This document shows, in pieces, positions 6,542-15,298 of a DNA stretch of 27,122 bases. The stretch lies in contig CAKRTZ010000028.1 in NCBI GenBank assembly GCA_934402515.1, positions 1-27,122 of the forward strand, read 5' to 3'. Both the position numbers and the translations under genes were made by a program. This stretch comes from an uncultured Lachnospiraceae bacterium. Its GTDB lineage: Bacteria; Bacillota; Clostridia; Lachnospirales; Lachnospiraceae. Every line of letters begins with the position of its first letter. Within the stretch, counting starts at the first letter, position 1. The notes beneath the pieces were generated by a model. The model saw only the letters and a list, made by a program, of their open reading frames with translations, made no database searches and was not told where the DNA came from.

Positions 6542-9140
6542 ACACATATTTTGCTTCAAAATCCCCGCGGGGCATGGGTTTTCCGAAATAATATCCCTGC
6601 ACCATCAGTACATTCATGTTTTCCAGCACGCGCAGCTGCGATTCTGTCTCAATTCCTTCCACACAGATGCTCTTGTCCAGTGTCTCCGCCAGTTCTCCCA
6701 CCATTTTGACAAATGCCTGAGAGTAGGCATCCTCTGCCAGATCCTTGACAAACCCTTGATCTACTTTGATCACATCGAAAGGAATCTCCCGGATGTGATT
6801 CAGAGAAGAATAACCAGTTCCGAAATCATCCAGTGCCAGTCTTGCTCCCAGATCCTTGATGTCTCCGAGAATTTTCTGCATCCGCGGCATATCGTTGATG
6901 GCAAGGCTCTCCGTCACCTCCAGAGTCAGATGATGGGGATCAATCCCTGTCTGGCGAATGGTCTGGGCAATCACACTTACGATATCCGTCTGTAAGAGCT
7001 GCACGACAGAAAGGTTGACATTAACTTTATAATTGGGCCTGCCATGGTCATTCCACCATTTGCATGCCTTACAGGCTTCATACAGCACATGATTGCCGAT
7101 GGGGGTAATCAGACCCAGATACTCCGCCAACGGAATGAAATCTGCGGGGGAGATAAATCCCATCTTGTCACTGTTCCACCGGATCAGTGCCTCTGCACCT
7201 ACACAGGGATTTCCCTCTTCCTGGACATTCATGATCGGCTGGAAATATACTTCAAACTGATCAAAATCACCATTCGTGGCATCACGCATATTTTTTTCCA
7301 TATCCAATCGTTTCATGGAAGAGGAGTTAATGCTGTTCGAATAGTAAGCAACCTGATTCTTACCGGCGCGCTTTGCCTCGTACATGGCGATGTCCGCCTT
7401 CTTAATCATCTCCTGTACATCTTCCCCATATTCCGGGAAGTAGACAATACCCATACTCATGGTACAGTAGAAATCTGTATTTTTCAAAAACCAGGGTTTG
7501 GAGAAAATGCCCTGTACATTGTTTAAAATCTGCTCCAGCTTGTCCTCCTCTGTGGAAGGCACAATAATGACAAACTCATCGCCGCCCATACGGTAACAGG
7601 TGTTATGGATACCGTTAATACTGCTCAGGCTTTCGGATATGGATTTCAGCAATACATCTCCGTACTGATGTCCCAGCCCGTCATTGATATGCTTGAAATC
7701 ATCCAGATCCAGGTAAAGAAGAGCTCCTTTGCCGCCATTTTTCTTTGCCTCATCAATAAAGCGCGCAAGATCACGCTCACAGCACATTCGGTTATAAAGT
7801 CCTGTGAGGAAATCCGTGTATGCCTGTTGTTCAATTTTGTACTGGTAATTTTTCTTGTCGGTGATGTCGTAAAGAACATACAGACTGACATCTCTTCCAT
7901 CCACCCATTTAATTTTGTGATGGATCAGGTCATACCAGTGACCGGTCTCTTCATGAAAAAGCTCGCTGCGCTCCTTTTTCAGAATATCTTCTAATTTATG
8001 TTCCTGGAGTTCTTTATGAAAAGTATTTCGCAAAATACGGTTTTCAAACAGCACTTCATTATTTATCTCATCCTTGACATAGATCGCACTTCCCACATTG
8101 TCCAGCACTGCTGCCAGGGAATTGTAGGAACTGGTGAGGGAATTCTTCTGGATTCTCCTGGTGAGAATACTCTGTAACACCTTCAGCGAATCGTTGATAA
8201 ATTTAATTTCCTCCACCTGCCAGCGCCTGGTAGGTGCTTTATCCTGAAAACAGACATACATATCTGGCACATCGTCAAAGAAAACAGGAAAACTGATGAG
8301 TGCCGAAATCTGCAAATGTTTCAGTTCTTCCTTGATGGCAATGGGCATATCGGAGTCATAGGAGAGGACTAACGGCTTGTCTGTATGTAAGAACTGAAAA
8401 GCGGGCTGGTTCTTCGTGCGGTCAAAATAAGAGATCACACCGGTATTACACCACTCAGCAATCACATCCATCTCTGCCCGGTTGTCATGAAGTTTGAACA
8501 CCTGTGCACTGGAAATATTGAGATATTCTCCAATAATGGCCAGCATTTTTTCCATTACCACTTCAATGGCCTCTTCATGGTCAAGCAGCTGCACCACCTG
8601 CGTCATGGATTCGTTCTGATGCAGTAGTTCCTCTGTGGCCTGTTGGGAATATCTGCTGCGGAGACTCTCCGCCCGTACAATTTCCAGATTGGCCTTATTC
8701 CGCAGGATACTGTAGGAAACATCATGGAGCAGATCCAGTGCTCTGTAAAGTTGTTTTTCTCTGATCACGCCATGCCATTTGCTGCGGAGTTCCGCCTCAT
8801 CCACTCCCGGCACATCATAGACAATGCCATAAATGATCCAGGTCAGCTGTACCTGAGGAGTCACTTTTATGGATGCCGCCGCCAGTTTCAGCCAGGGATA
8901 TTCGGTATCCTCTACGGCTTGGTCTTCTATAGAATTATCACTTACTCTCTGCACCAGGGAGCGGACCTGTTGTGCTGTCACCAGTTCACTGAGTCTGTTG
9001 ATGTCTTCCTGGTTTCCGCTGATTTTGGTGACAGGCTGATCCCAACCCTGTACACAGTAAGCATTTGTTTTTACCACTTCACAAAACTTATTCTGTAGCT
9101 TTTGTACTCGATCGATGTCTATAAGTTCCTGTAATGTCAT
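6540..9140 (-). CDS. GAF-GGDEF-EAL cyclic di-GMP signalling protein
   Basis: The protein is 866 residues from the chosen start (MTLQELID). An N-terminal helical region is followed by a GAF-like sensor (roughly 200-350) and a PAS-like segment. Next comes a diguanylate cyclase domain with an intact YRMGGDEF signature and no visible RxxD inhibitory site. The C-terminal phosphodiesterase domain has EALIRW, EVTES, DDFGTGYSSL and VDQGFV, all suggesting an active EAL. It should make and/or break c-di-GMP in the cytoplasm in response to a signal sensed by GAF. The start at 9140 is preferred over the in-frame ATG at 9242 because GGAG lies just upstream and the best promoter (9173-9201) lies between the two. 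It is the first of two EAL proteins in the window, and no adhesion or motility gene is adjacent. Confidence 0.9.
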   Translation of the reverse strand: MTLQELIDIDRVQKLQNKFCEVVKTNAYCVQGWDQPVTKISGNQEDINRLSELVTAQQVRSLVQRVSDNSIEDQAVEDTEYPWLKLAAASIKVTPQVQLTWIIYGIVYDVPGVDEAELRSKWHGVIREKQLYRALDLLHDVSYSILRNKANLEIVRAESLRSRYSQQATEELLHQNESMTQVVQLLDHEEAIEVVMEKMLAIIGEYLNISSAQVFKLHDNRAEMDVIAEWCNTGVISYFDRTKNQPAFQFLHTDKPLVLSYDSDMPIAIKEELKHLQISALISFPVFFDDVPDMYVCFQDKAPTRRWQVEEIKFINDSLKVLQSILTRRIQKNSLTSSYNSLAAVLDNVGSAIYVKDEINNEVLFENRILRNTFHKELQEHKLEDILKKERSELFHEETGHWYDLIHHKIKWVDGRDVSLYVLYDITDKKNYQYKIEQQAYTDFLTGLYNRMCCERDLARFIDEAKKNGGKGALLYLDLDDFKHINDGLGHQYGDVLLKSISESLSSINGIHNTCYRMGGDEFVIIVPSTEEDKLEQILNNVQGIFSKPWFLKNTDFYCTMSMGIVYFPEYGEDVQEMIKKADIAMYEAKRAGKNQVAYYSNSINSSSMKRLDMEKNMRDATNGDFDQFEVYFQPIMNVQEEGNPCVGAEALIRWNSDKMGFISPADFIPLAEYLGLITPIGNHVLYEACKACKWWNDHGRPNYKVNVNLSVVQLLQTDIVSVIAQTIRQTGIDPHHLTLEVTESLAINDMPRMQKILGDIKDLGARLALDDFGTGYSSLNHIREIPFDVIKVDQGFVKDLAEDAYSQAFVKMVGELAETLDKSICVEGIETESQLRVLENMNVLMVQGYYFGKPMPRGDFEAKYV

Positions 9141-9172
9141 GGAAATTTTCTCCGGTAGGTATGTGATATAAA

Positions 9173-9201
9173 ATTTTAACACATTTTTTATGAAAATACA
9201 A
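9173..9201 (-). promoter_or_regulatory. Candidate sigma-A promoter of the GGDEF-EAL gene
   Basis: On the minus strand TTGTAT (9196-9201) and TAAAAT (9173-9178) are separated by 17 bases. The promoter lies 33 bases before the start at 9140 and supports that start over the upstream ATG. Confidence 0.55.
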
Positions 9202-9262
9202 ACTTTATACAGGATTCCATCTAGTACTATAGTAATGCACATTCATAAATAAATCGGAAATT

Positions 9263-9301
9263 TTTTTCATTCATAGGAAGGAATTTCCTATGAATGAAAA
9301 A
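9263..9301. terminator. Second hairpin of a tandem terminator
   Basis: A perfect 17-bp inverted repeat (9263-9279 with 9285-9301) has a 5-base loop, and T- and A-runs at its ends make it work in either direction. It directly follows the guaB terminator on the minus strand and probably insulates the GGDEF-EAL promoter from guaB transcription. Confidence 0.75.
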
Positions 9302-9331
9302 GAGACAGATCTCTTCAGAAAATCTGTCTCT
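9297..9331 (-). terminator. Rho-independent terminator of guaB
   Basis: A 10-bp stem (9301-9310 with 9322-9331) with an 11-base loop is followed on the minus strand by TTTTT. It begins 30 bases after the guaB stop codon. Confidence 0.8.
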
Positions 9332-9360
9332 TCCTATCTATCCGCTATAACAATGGTAAA

Positions 9361-10815
9361 TTACGCATCAATGCTGTAGTTTGGTGCTTCCTTGGTAATG
9401 TGGATATCATGAGGATGGCTTTCCTTCAAGGACGCAGCGGAGATTTTCACAAATCTGCCGTTCTCCTTCAATTCATCAATGCTTCCGCATCCGCAGTAGC
9501 CCATACCGGAACGGAGACCGCCCATCAGCTGGAATACGGTATCTTCCACATTTCCCTTGTATGCCACACGTCCCTCGACACCTTCCGGTACCAGTTTCTT
9601 TGCATTTTCCTGGAAGTAACGATCCTTGGAACCATTTTCCATGGCTGCGATGGAGCCCATTCCACGGTATACTTTATATTTACGTCCCTGGAACAGTTCG
9701 ATCTCTCCCGGGCTCTCCTCACATCCTGCAAACATGGAACCCATCATGCAGACACTGCCGCCTGCTGCGATTGCTTTGGTCATATCGCCGGAATACTTGA
9801 TACCTCCATCGGCGATGATGGGGATTCCGTACTCTTTGGCTACAGCGTAAGCATCCATGATTGCGGTAATCTGGGGCACGCCGATACCTGCTACCACACG
9901 GGTGGTACAGATGGAACCGGGTCCGATACCGATTTTCACTGCATCAGCGCCAGCCTCGATGAGAGCCTTGGTTCCTTCTCCAGTTGCCACGTTACCTGCG
10001 ATAACCTGCACTTCCGGATATTTCTCTTTAATCATGCGGATACATCTTAATACGTTCTCAGAATGACCATGGGCACTGTCTAAGACAATGACATCCACCT
10101 TGGCATCTACCAGGGCTGCCACACGATCAAGCACATTGGCGGTAATACCCACAGCGGCACCACAAAGCAGACGTCCCTGCTCATCCTTTGCTGCCAGCGG
10201 ATATTTTACGGTTTTCTCAATATCCTTGATGGTAATCAGACCTTTTAAGTTGAAGTCCTTGTCCACAATGGGAAGCTTCTCTTTGCGGGCCGCTGCCAGA
10301 ATTTTCTTTGCCTCTTCCAGAGTGGTTCCCTCGGGAGCGGTGATCAGTCCTTCGCTGGTCATGGACTCTTTGATTTTCTTGGTAAAATCTGTCTCAAATT
10401 TCAGATCACGGTTGGTGATAATACCAACTAATTTACGTCCCTCGGTAATGGGAACGCCGGAAATACGGAACTTAGCCATTAACGCATCCGCGTCAGCCAG
10501 AGTATGCTCAGGACTTAAAGAAAACGGATCGGTAATAACACCGTTCTCAGAACGTTTTACCTTGTCTACTTCCTCTGCCTGTGCCTCGATTGACATGTTT
10601 TTGTGGATGATTCCGATACCACCCTGTCTTGCCATGGCAATTGCCATGCGGTGCTCAGTAACTGTATCCATTCCTGCGCTCATCATCGGAATGTTCAGTT
10701 TGATTTTTTTTGTCAGATGAGTGGTCAAATCCACCTGATTCGGTACTACCTGTGAATACGCCGGTACCAATAATACATCGTCAAAAGTAATGCCTTCGCC
10801 AATAATCTGTCCCAT
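9361..10815 (-). CDS. guaB: IMP dehydrogenase
   Basis: This 484-residue enzyme oxidises IMP to XMP with NAD+, the committed step of GTP synthesis. It is a TIM barrel with two CBS domains inserted at about 95-205, as usual. The catalytic loop GIGPGSICTTR carries C303. The IMP-binding ADGGIKYSGD segment and a flap with the RYFQ sequence are present. The ATG at 10815 (MGQIIGEG) is chosen because TAGGAGG precedes it and the length then fits the family. The longer in-frame alternative would run into the end of the upstream DUF6106-like gene. That gene ends 25 bases upstream without a terminator, so they probably form an operon. Two tandem terminators follow. Confidence 0.96.
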   Translation of the reverse strand: MGQIIGEGITFDDVLLVPAYSQVVPNQVDLTTHLTKKIKLNIPMMSAGMDTVTEHRMAIAMARQGGIGIIHKNMSIEAQAEEVDKVKRSENGVITDPFSLSPEHTLADADALMAKFRISGVPITEGRKLVGIITNRDLKFETDFTKKIKESMTSEGLITAPEGTTLEEAKKILAAARKEKLPIVDKDFNLKGLITIKDIEKTVKYPLAAKDEQGRLLCGAAVGITANVLDRVAALVDAKVDVIVLDSAHGHSENVLRCIRMIKEKYPEVQVIAGNVATGEGTKALIEAGADAVKIGIGPGSICTTRVVAGIGVPQITAIMDAYAVAKEYGIPIIADGGIKYSGDMTKAIAAGGSVCMMGSMFAGCEESPGEIELFQGRKYKVYRGMGSIAAMENGSKDRYFQENAKKLVPEGVEGRVAYKGNVEDTVFQLMGGLRSGMGYCGCGSIDELKENGRFVKISAASLKESHPHDIHITKEAPNYSIDA

Positions 10816-10840
10816 GTTTCCTCCTAAAAAAATTGTTATT

Positions 10841-11344
10841 TTAATCCATAAATACCTTACGAGGTGCAATATTTTTGATGGCCTTTACCATCGCCTCGTT
10901 GGGCTCCAGGATCAGTTTCTTTTCTCCATTGTAATACATGCAATAACGGGTTTCCGGTTTTTTCTCCACACCACAACTGTAATCAAAGGTTTTCACCTGA
11001 CGGTTTTTGTAATCGTCCAGATGGTAGGATTTGACAGGTGCCAATATTTCCATTTTTTCTACGGAAAATACACCGACTCTCTTACGTTTCGTCTTATTCA
11101 GAACCTTGTCAATGGTAATTTCCTTATCAAGATACAGATATTCATACTCCACATTGGCATTCATTCCGGCAAAATAAGCGCCCACGCCGCAGGCAATCGC
11201 CAGGGGAAGTGCCAGAAGCCCCAGAATATTCACCATCAGACACATGACAAATAATACGGTCAGAATCGTCAGAAAAATTTGCAGGAACTTCATTAATATA
11301 GAGTTTTTACCTTTTACAAGGCATTCTACATATGTTTCGTTCAC
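10841..11344 (-). CDS. DUF6106-like membrane protein
   Basis: This protein of about 167 residues has one or two hydrophobic segments between roughly residues 20 and 58. A hydrophilic domain of about 100 residues follows, with beta-strand-like sequence (YEYLYLDKEITIDKVLNK) and a basic KRKR stretch. I associate it with DUF6106 of Lachnospiraceae; no function is known to me. The GTG at 11344 is the preferred start because AAAGGTGG lies 8 bases upstream. The in-frame GTG at 11356 has its only Shine-Dalgarno sequence directly against it. The gene precedes guaB by 25 bases and probably shares its transcript, a link with no obvious functional reason. Confidence 0.75.
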   Translation of the reverse strand: MNETYVECLVKGKNSILMKFLQIFLTILTVLFVMCLMVNILGLLALPLAIACGVGAYFAGMNANVEYEYLYLDKEITIDKVLNKTKRKRVGVFSVEKMEILAPVKSYHLDDYKNRQVKTFDYSCGVEKKPETRYCMYYNGEKKLILEPNEAMVKAIKNIAPRKVFMD

Positions 11345-11371
11345 AGGTATGTCCACCTTTCTGTATATTAT

Positions 11372-11399
11372 TTTATAATCATATTACAAAAAAATACAA
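11372..11399 (-). promoter_or_regulatory. Candidate promoter of the DUF6106-like gene and guaB
   Basis: On the minus strand TTGTAT (11394-11399) and TATAAA (11372-11377) are separated by 16 bases, 27 bases before the GTG start. Confidence 0.4.
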
Positions 11400-11458
11400 C
11401 TTTCAAGGTTGAACCTTTTTCTTTATACTTTTTTTACGAAACGCTAAGATTCCTTTCA

Positions 11459-11487
11459 TTGACATTGCACTTTTTTCTTATTAGAAT
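11459..11487 (+). promoter_or_regulatory. Sigma-A promoter of the membrane-anchored protein gene
   Basis: A perfect -35 TTGACA (11459-11464) is 17 bases from TAGAAT (11482-11487), the closest match to consensus in the window. The start codon follows about 40 bases later. Confidence 0.75.
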
Positions 11488-11526
11488 AAGGTAGCATTTA
11501 TGATACAGAACCTGGAGGAAACTGCC

Positions 11527-12303
11527 ATGCCCGTTATGGATGATATCAAAAAAGAAACCAGTAAGATGAAAGACAAGTCTTTTAAGGAAAAGCTGGCATA
11601 CTTCTGGGGATATTACAAATTTCACACTCTGGCCGCAGTTGCTCTGCTGATTATGGTTATCTGGTTTATCCATGATATGGTAACGCAGAATGAAAACGCT
11701 TTTTACGCACTTTTGGTCAATGCGGGAGGCTATCATATGGCGGATGACGCCGGAAATGAATTTGCGGAATCTGCGGGAATCGATTTAAAACAATATGATA
11801 TTAAAATTGACACTTCCGTCGTTTATGACCCGGAGGATTTTTCCCAGGATTCCTATTACGGAGCCATGAAACTTTCGGCTTTACTGGCTGCTGGTGAGGT
11901 GGACACTTTTGTCAGCCGGGAAAATGTCTTTACCAATTACGCCTTAAATGAATCTTTTTTCCAGTTAGATGAAGTAATGACTGCGGAACAGATTGCCGCA
12001 TACGAGGGCGACATCTACTATATCGACCAGGCAGATATTGATGCGAAGGAAACGGAGGAGGTTACCATTTCCGAAACCGCTGAGGTTCCCGCCTATGCCT
12101 CCGCAGCTTACACCGAAGACCATCGTGACCCCAGTCAGATGGAAAATCCCATTGCAGTGGGCATCTACCTGAATGTGGAGGATATTCCTTTCTTTATGGA
12201 TAATAACTGTTTCCTCTCCGGTGAGGTTGTCTACGGTTTCATGTGCAATGGTGCCCATACCGACCAGGCAGTAAAATTTTTATCCTACCTTACTGGAAAG
12301 TAA
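11527..12303 (+). CDS. Membrane-anchored extracytoplasmic protein of unknown function
   Basis: This 258-residue protein has a charged cytoplasmic N-terminus (about 30 residues), one transmembrane helix (about 33-51, TLAAVALLIMVIWFI) and an exterior domain of about 200 residues rich in Asp, Glu and Tyr. The exterior part contains alternating strand and helix segments (SALLAAGEVDTFVSRENVF, VGIYLNVEDIPFFMDN). These loosely recall solute-binding-protein folds, but I see no defining motif. The ATG at 11527 is preferred over the one at 11500 because GGAGGAA lies 8 bases upstream. A near-consensus promoter and a downstream terminator make it an independent unit, probably constitutively expressed. 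Confidence 0.8.
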   Translation: MPVMDDIKKETSKMKDKSFKEKLAYFWGYYKFHTLAAVALLIMVIWFIHDMVTQNENAFYALLVNAGGYHMADDAGNEFAESAGIDLKQYDIKIDTSVVYDPEDFSQDSYYGAMKLSALLAAGEVDTFVSRENVFTNYALNESFFQLDEVMTAEQIAAYEGDIYYIDQADIDAKETEEVTISETAEVPAYASAAYTEDHRDPSQMENPIAVGIYLNVEDIPFFMDNNCFLSGEVVYGFMCNGAHTDQAVKFLSYLTGK

Positions 12304-12307
12304 CATC

Positions 12308-12330
12308 AAAGAGTCGCCTGACGACTTTTT
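12308..12330 (+). terminator. Rho-independent terminator
   Basis: AAAGAGTCG (12308-12316) pairs with CGACTTTTT (12322-12330), with one G-U pair and a 5-base loop. It starts 4 bases after the stop codon of the membrane-anchored protein gene. Confidence 0.65.
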
Positions 12331-12372
12331 GCGCACGAGCGATATGCGCAGCATAAACTTGTCCCGCAAAAA
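12326..12372. repeat. Nested inverted repeat between two terminators
   Basis: TTTTTGCG (12326-12333) is repeated inverted as CGCAAAAA (12365-12372). Inside, TGCGCA occurs at 12330-12335 and 12345-12350. The whole forms a compact REP-like palindromic unit in the convergent gap between the membrane-anchored protein gene and gatB. The 13-mer TTTTGCGGGACAA within it (minus strand) also occurs at 17827-17839. Confidence 0.5.
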
Positions 12373-12404
12373 CGGAACTCCCTGCCCTACTGGGCAAGGA
12401 GTTC
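12368..12404 (-). terminator. Terminator of the aspS-gatCAB operon, overlapping the end of gatB
   Basis: A 13-bp stem (12392-12404 with 12375-12387, one mismatch, 4-base loop) is followed on the minus strand by CGTTTTTG. The 5' arm is made of the last sense codons of gatB and the loop contains its stop codon, so translation of the final codons and terminator folding use the same bases. Confidence 0.75.
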
Positions 12405-13832
12405 TTTTAACATTTTATTCACCATGCCGGGGTCTGCTTTCCCGTGCATCGCTTTCATCGTCTGTCCTACCAGGAAGCCGATGGCTTTTTCTTTTCCATT
12501 GTGGTAGTCTTCCACAGACTGGGGGTTGTCTTTTAACACCTGTTCTACGGTGGTGCGCAGCGCACCCTCGTCATTTACCGTCTTTAACCCTTTTTCCTCC
12601 ACATAGGCTTTCGGGTCTACATCCTCCAGAAATACCTGTTCAAAGACTTCTTTTGCCACATTGCCGTTGATTTCTTTCTTTTCTACCATGTCAATGATGG
12701 CTGCCAGATGTGCCGGACTGAAATGAATATCCTCCGCATCCATCTCATGCTCTTTCAGTAACCGCATGGTTTCCACCATAATCCAGTTGGAAACTTTCTT
12801 GGGTGCGGCTCCCAGCGCCACCGTCTTTTCAAACAGATCTGCCAGCGCCTTGGTTCCGGTGATCATGTCAATATCGTATTCCGGAATGTCAAACTCCTGG
12901 AGATACCGGGCTTTTTTCTCCTCCCGGAATTCGGGAAGGGTATCCCGGATTTCCTCTAACCAGTCCTCACTGATGGAAATGGGTACTAAATCCGGCTCCG
13001 GGAAGTAGCGGTAGTCCTGGGCATCCTCCTTGCTGCGCATGGCGTAGGACTGCTCCTTACTGTCATCCCAGCGGCGGGTTTCCTGTACCACTTTTTCTCC
13101 CGCCTCCAGCAAATCAATCTGACGTTCCCGCTCTCCGGCGATGGCATGAGCGATGGATCGGAAGGAGTTTAAGTTCTTCATCTCGGTACGGGTGCCAAAT
13201 TCCGGTGCTCCCACTTCCCGTACCGACAGATTGACATCGGCACGCATGGAGCCTTCCTGCAGCTTACAGTCGGAGGCACCGATGTACTGAATCAGCATCC
13301 GCAGTTTTTCCAGATAGGCAATGACCTCCTCCGCGGAACGCATATCCGGCTCGGAAACAATCTCAATGAGGGGCACACCGGAACGGTTGTAGTCCACCAG
13401 GGTGGCATCTTCCCACTCATCGTGAATCAATTTGCCTGCATCCTCCTCCATGTGAATCTCATGGATTCCGATGTTCTTGCGGACACCATCCACTTCGATT
13501 TCCACTTTTCCGTTTCTGCAGATGGGCAGATACAACTGGGAAATCTGGTAGTTCTGGGGGTTATCCGGATAAAAATAGTTCTTTCTGTCGAATTTGCAGT
13601 ACCGGGTAATATCGCAGTTGGTGGCAAGCCCCACCGCAACGGCGTATTCCAGTACCTTTTTGTTTAATACCGGCAAGGAACCGGGCATTCCGGTGCAGAC
13701 CGGACAGGTATGGGAGTTGGGGCGTCCGCCAAAAGCAGTGGAACAGCCACAGAAAATTTTGGTTTTGGTTGCCAGTTCTACATGGACTTCCAGTCCGATG
13801 ACGGTTTCATACTCCTTAGCAATGCCTGACAT
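12387..13832 (-). CDS. gatB: Asp-tRNA(Asn)/Glu-tRNA(Gln) amidotransferase subunit B
   Basis: This 481-residue subunit is the tRNA-binding kinase part of GatCAB. It activates the side-chain carboxylate of mischarged Asp-tRNA(Asn) or Glu-tRNA(Gln) with ATP before amidation. The N-terminus YETVIGLEVHVEL is the family signature. A zinc site is visible as FCGC (C28, C30) and CPVC (C43, C46). The C-terminal region is the helical and YqeY-like tail that contacts the tRNA elbow. Length is normal (about 475). The start has AGGAGG upstream and lies 3 bases after the gatA stop, so translation is probably coupled. It is the last gene of the T-box operon. Confidence 0.95.
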   Translation of the reverse strand: MSGIAKEYETVIGLEVHVELATKTKIFCGCSTAFGGRPNSHTCPVCTGMPGSLPVLNKKVLEYAVAVGLATNCDITRYCKFDRKNYFYPDNPQNYQISQLYLPICRNGKVEIEVDGVRKNIGIHEIHMEEDAGKLIHDEWEDATLVDYNRSGVPLIEIVSEPDMRSAEEVIAYLEKLRMLIQYIGASDCKLQEGSMRADVNLSVREVGAPEFGTRTEMKNLNSFRSIAHAIAGERERQIDLLEAGEKVVQETRRWDDSKEQSYAMRSKEDAQDYRYFPEPDLVPISISEDWLEEIRDTLPEFREEKKARYLQEFDIPEYDIDMITGTKALADLFEKTVALGAAPKKVSNWIMVETMRLLKEHEMDAEDIHFSPAHLAAIIDMVEKKEINGNVAKEVFEQVFLEDVDPKAYVEEKGLKTVNDEGALRTTVEQVLKDNPQSVEDYHNGKEKAIGFLVGQTMKAMHGKADPGMVNKMLKELLAQ

Positions 13833-13835
13833 ACG

Positions 13836-15278
13836 TTACGCCTCCTCTCTGATTTGTTCATAGGTATACGCGGTCTGAATCAGTTTCTTCTCCTGGAAAC
13901 AGTCGCCGATTAACTGCAAGCCGATGGGCAGTCCCTTGCTGTCCTTGCCGCAGGGAAGGGAAATACCGGGCAGTCCTGCCAGGTTTACCGCGATGGTATA
14001 AATATCTCCCAGGTACATCTTGATGGGGTCTGCCAGACTCTGTCCCAGTCTGGGGGCGGTGGTAGGTGCCACCGGTCCTAAAATCACATCATATTTCCGG
14101 AACGCCTCGTCAAAAGCTTTCTTAATCATGGCTTTTACCCGGAGGGCTTTCAGATAGTAAGCATCATAGTAGCCGGAACTTAACACGAAGGAGCCTAACA
14201 TAATACGGCGTTTTACCTCGGCACCAAAGCCCTCGGAACGGGTCTTTTTATACATGGGATGGAGTCCCTCCACGCCCTCGGCACGGTAGCCGTATTTGAT
14301 GCCGTCAAAACGCTCCAGGTTGGAACTTGCCTCCGCTGCCGCAATGGTATAATAGGTAGGAATGGCGTAATTTACCAGACTTAAATCAAATTCCTCCACG
14401 ATAGCGCCCTGGGCTTTCAAATCCCCGGCTGCCTTTAAGACTGCCGCTTTTACTTCCGGCTCCAATCCTTCCCCGAAATAGTCTCTGGGAATACCAATGC
14501 GCATGCCCTTCACATCCTTTACCAGAGCGGATGTAAAATCTGTATCCTCCCGCTTGATGGAGGTGGAATCCTTTTCATCGTGGGCGGCAATGAGTTCCAG
14601 CACCGTGGCACAGTCCTCCACGTTTTTGGTCAAAGGTCCAATCTGATCTAAGGAAGAACCGTAGGCAATCAGTCCGTAACGGGACACCGTACCATAGGTG
14701 GGTTTCATGCCTACCACGCCACAGTAGGAGGCGGGCTGGCGGATGGAACCGCCGGTATCAGAGCCCAGTGCAAAGAAACACTCTCCTGCTGCCACTGCCG
14801 CAGCGGAACCACCGGAGGAGCCTCCCGGCACATGCTCCGGGTTTACGGGGTTTTTCGTCACACCGTAGGCGGAAGTCTCTGTGGTAGAACCCATGGCGAA
14901 TTCATCCATATTGGTTTTTCCAATCACCACCGCTCCTGCCTGTTCCAGTAAGAGCACTGCCTCCGCAGAGTAGGTGGGAATGAAGTTGTTCAGAATTTTG
15001 GAAGAGCAGGTGGTGAGCATGCCCTCGGTACACATATTGTCCTTGATTGCCACCGGCACACCTGCCAGAGGCCCGGTCAGCTCTCCTGCCTCAATTTTTG
15101 CCTGCACCTGGGCGGCGCGCTGCAATGCCCCCTCCTTATCCACGGTCACATAGCAGTGGTAGGTGCTTTCGTATTGTTCTATCTGTTCCAGTACCGCCTG
15201 CATGGCCTCCACTGCGGTGGTTTCCCCCGCCCGGATCGCTTTGGCAAGCTGCACGGCTGTCATTTTACAAACATCCAT
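13836..15278 (-). CDS. gatA: Asp-tRNA(Asn)/Glu-tRNA(Gln) amidotransferase subunit A
   Basis: This 480-residue amidase-signature subunit releases ammonia from glutamine for transfer through the GatCAB tunnel to the activated tRNA ester. With the start at 15278 the catalytic Ser-cisSer-Lys triad falls at K79 (VAIKDN), S154 (PGGSSGGS) and S178 (DTGGSIR), which are the usual positions in GatA. An AAGGAG site precedes this ATG. The in-frame ATG at 15299, which overlaps the gatC stop as TGATG, has no separate ribosome binding site. It lies 20 bases after gatC and 3 before gatB. Confidence 0.96.
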   Translation of the reverse strand: MDVCKMTAVQLAKAIRAGETTAVEAMQAVLEQIEQYESTYHCYVTVDKEGALQRAAQVQAKIEAGELTGPLAGVPVAIKDNMCTEGMLTTCSSKILNNFIPTYSAEAVLLLEQAGAVVIGKTNMDEFAMGSTTETSAYGVTKNPVNPEHVPGGSSGGSAAAVAAGECFFALGSDTGGSIRQPASYCGVVGMKPTYGTVSRYGLIAYGSSLDQIGPLTKNVEDCATVLELIAAHDEKDSTSIKREDTDFTSALVKDVKGMRIGIPRDYFGEGLEPEVKAAVLKAAGDLKAQGAIVEEFDLSLVNYAIPTYYTIAAAEASSNLERFDGIKYGYRAEGVEGLHPMYKKTRSEGFGAEVKRRIMLGSFVLSSGYYDAYYLKALRVKAMIKKAFDEAFRKYDVILGPVAPTTAPRLGQSLADPIKMYLGDIYTIAVNLAGLPGISLPCGKDSKGLPIGLQLIGDCFQEKKLIQTAYTYEQIREEA

Positions 15279-15298
15279 TTTCGCGCATCTCCTTTTCA

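Noticed and set aside
9141..9242. Longer N-terminus of the GGDEF-EAL protein starting at 9242
   Set aside because: The best promoter lies inside this stretch and a good ribosome binding site precedes 9140. The extra residues look like translated A/T-rich intergenic DNA.
10816..10869. Longer N-terminus of IMP dehydrogenase
   Set aside because: It overlaps the end of the upstream gene and lacks a ribosome binding site. TAGGAGG precedes 10815.
11404..11417. Short palindrome AAGGTTGAACCTT followed by T's
   Set aside because: The central loop would be a single base and the stem is short, so it is not a credible terminator. No regulator is linked to it.
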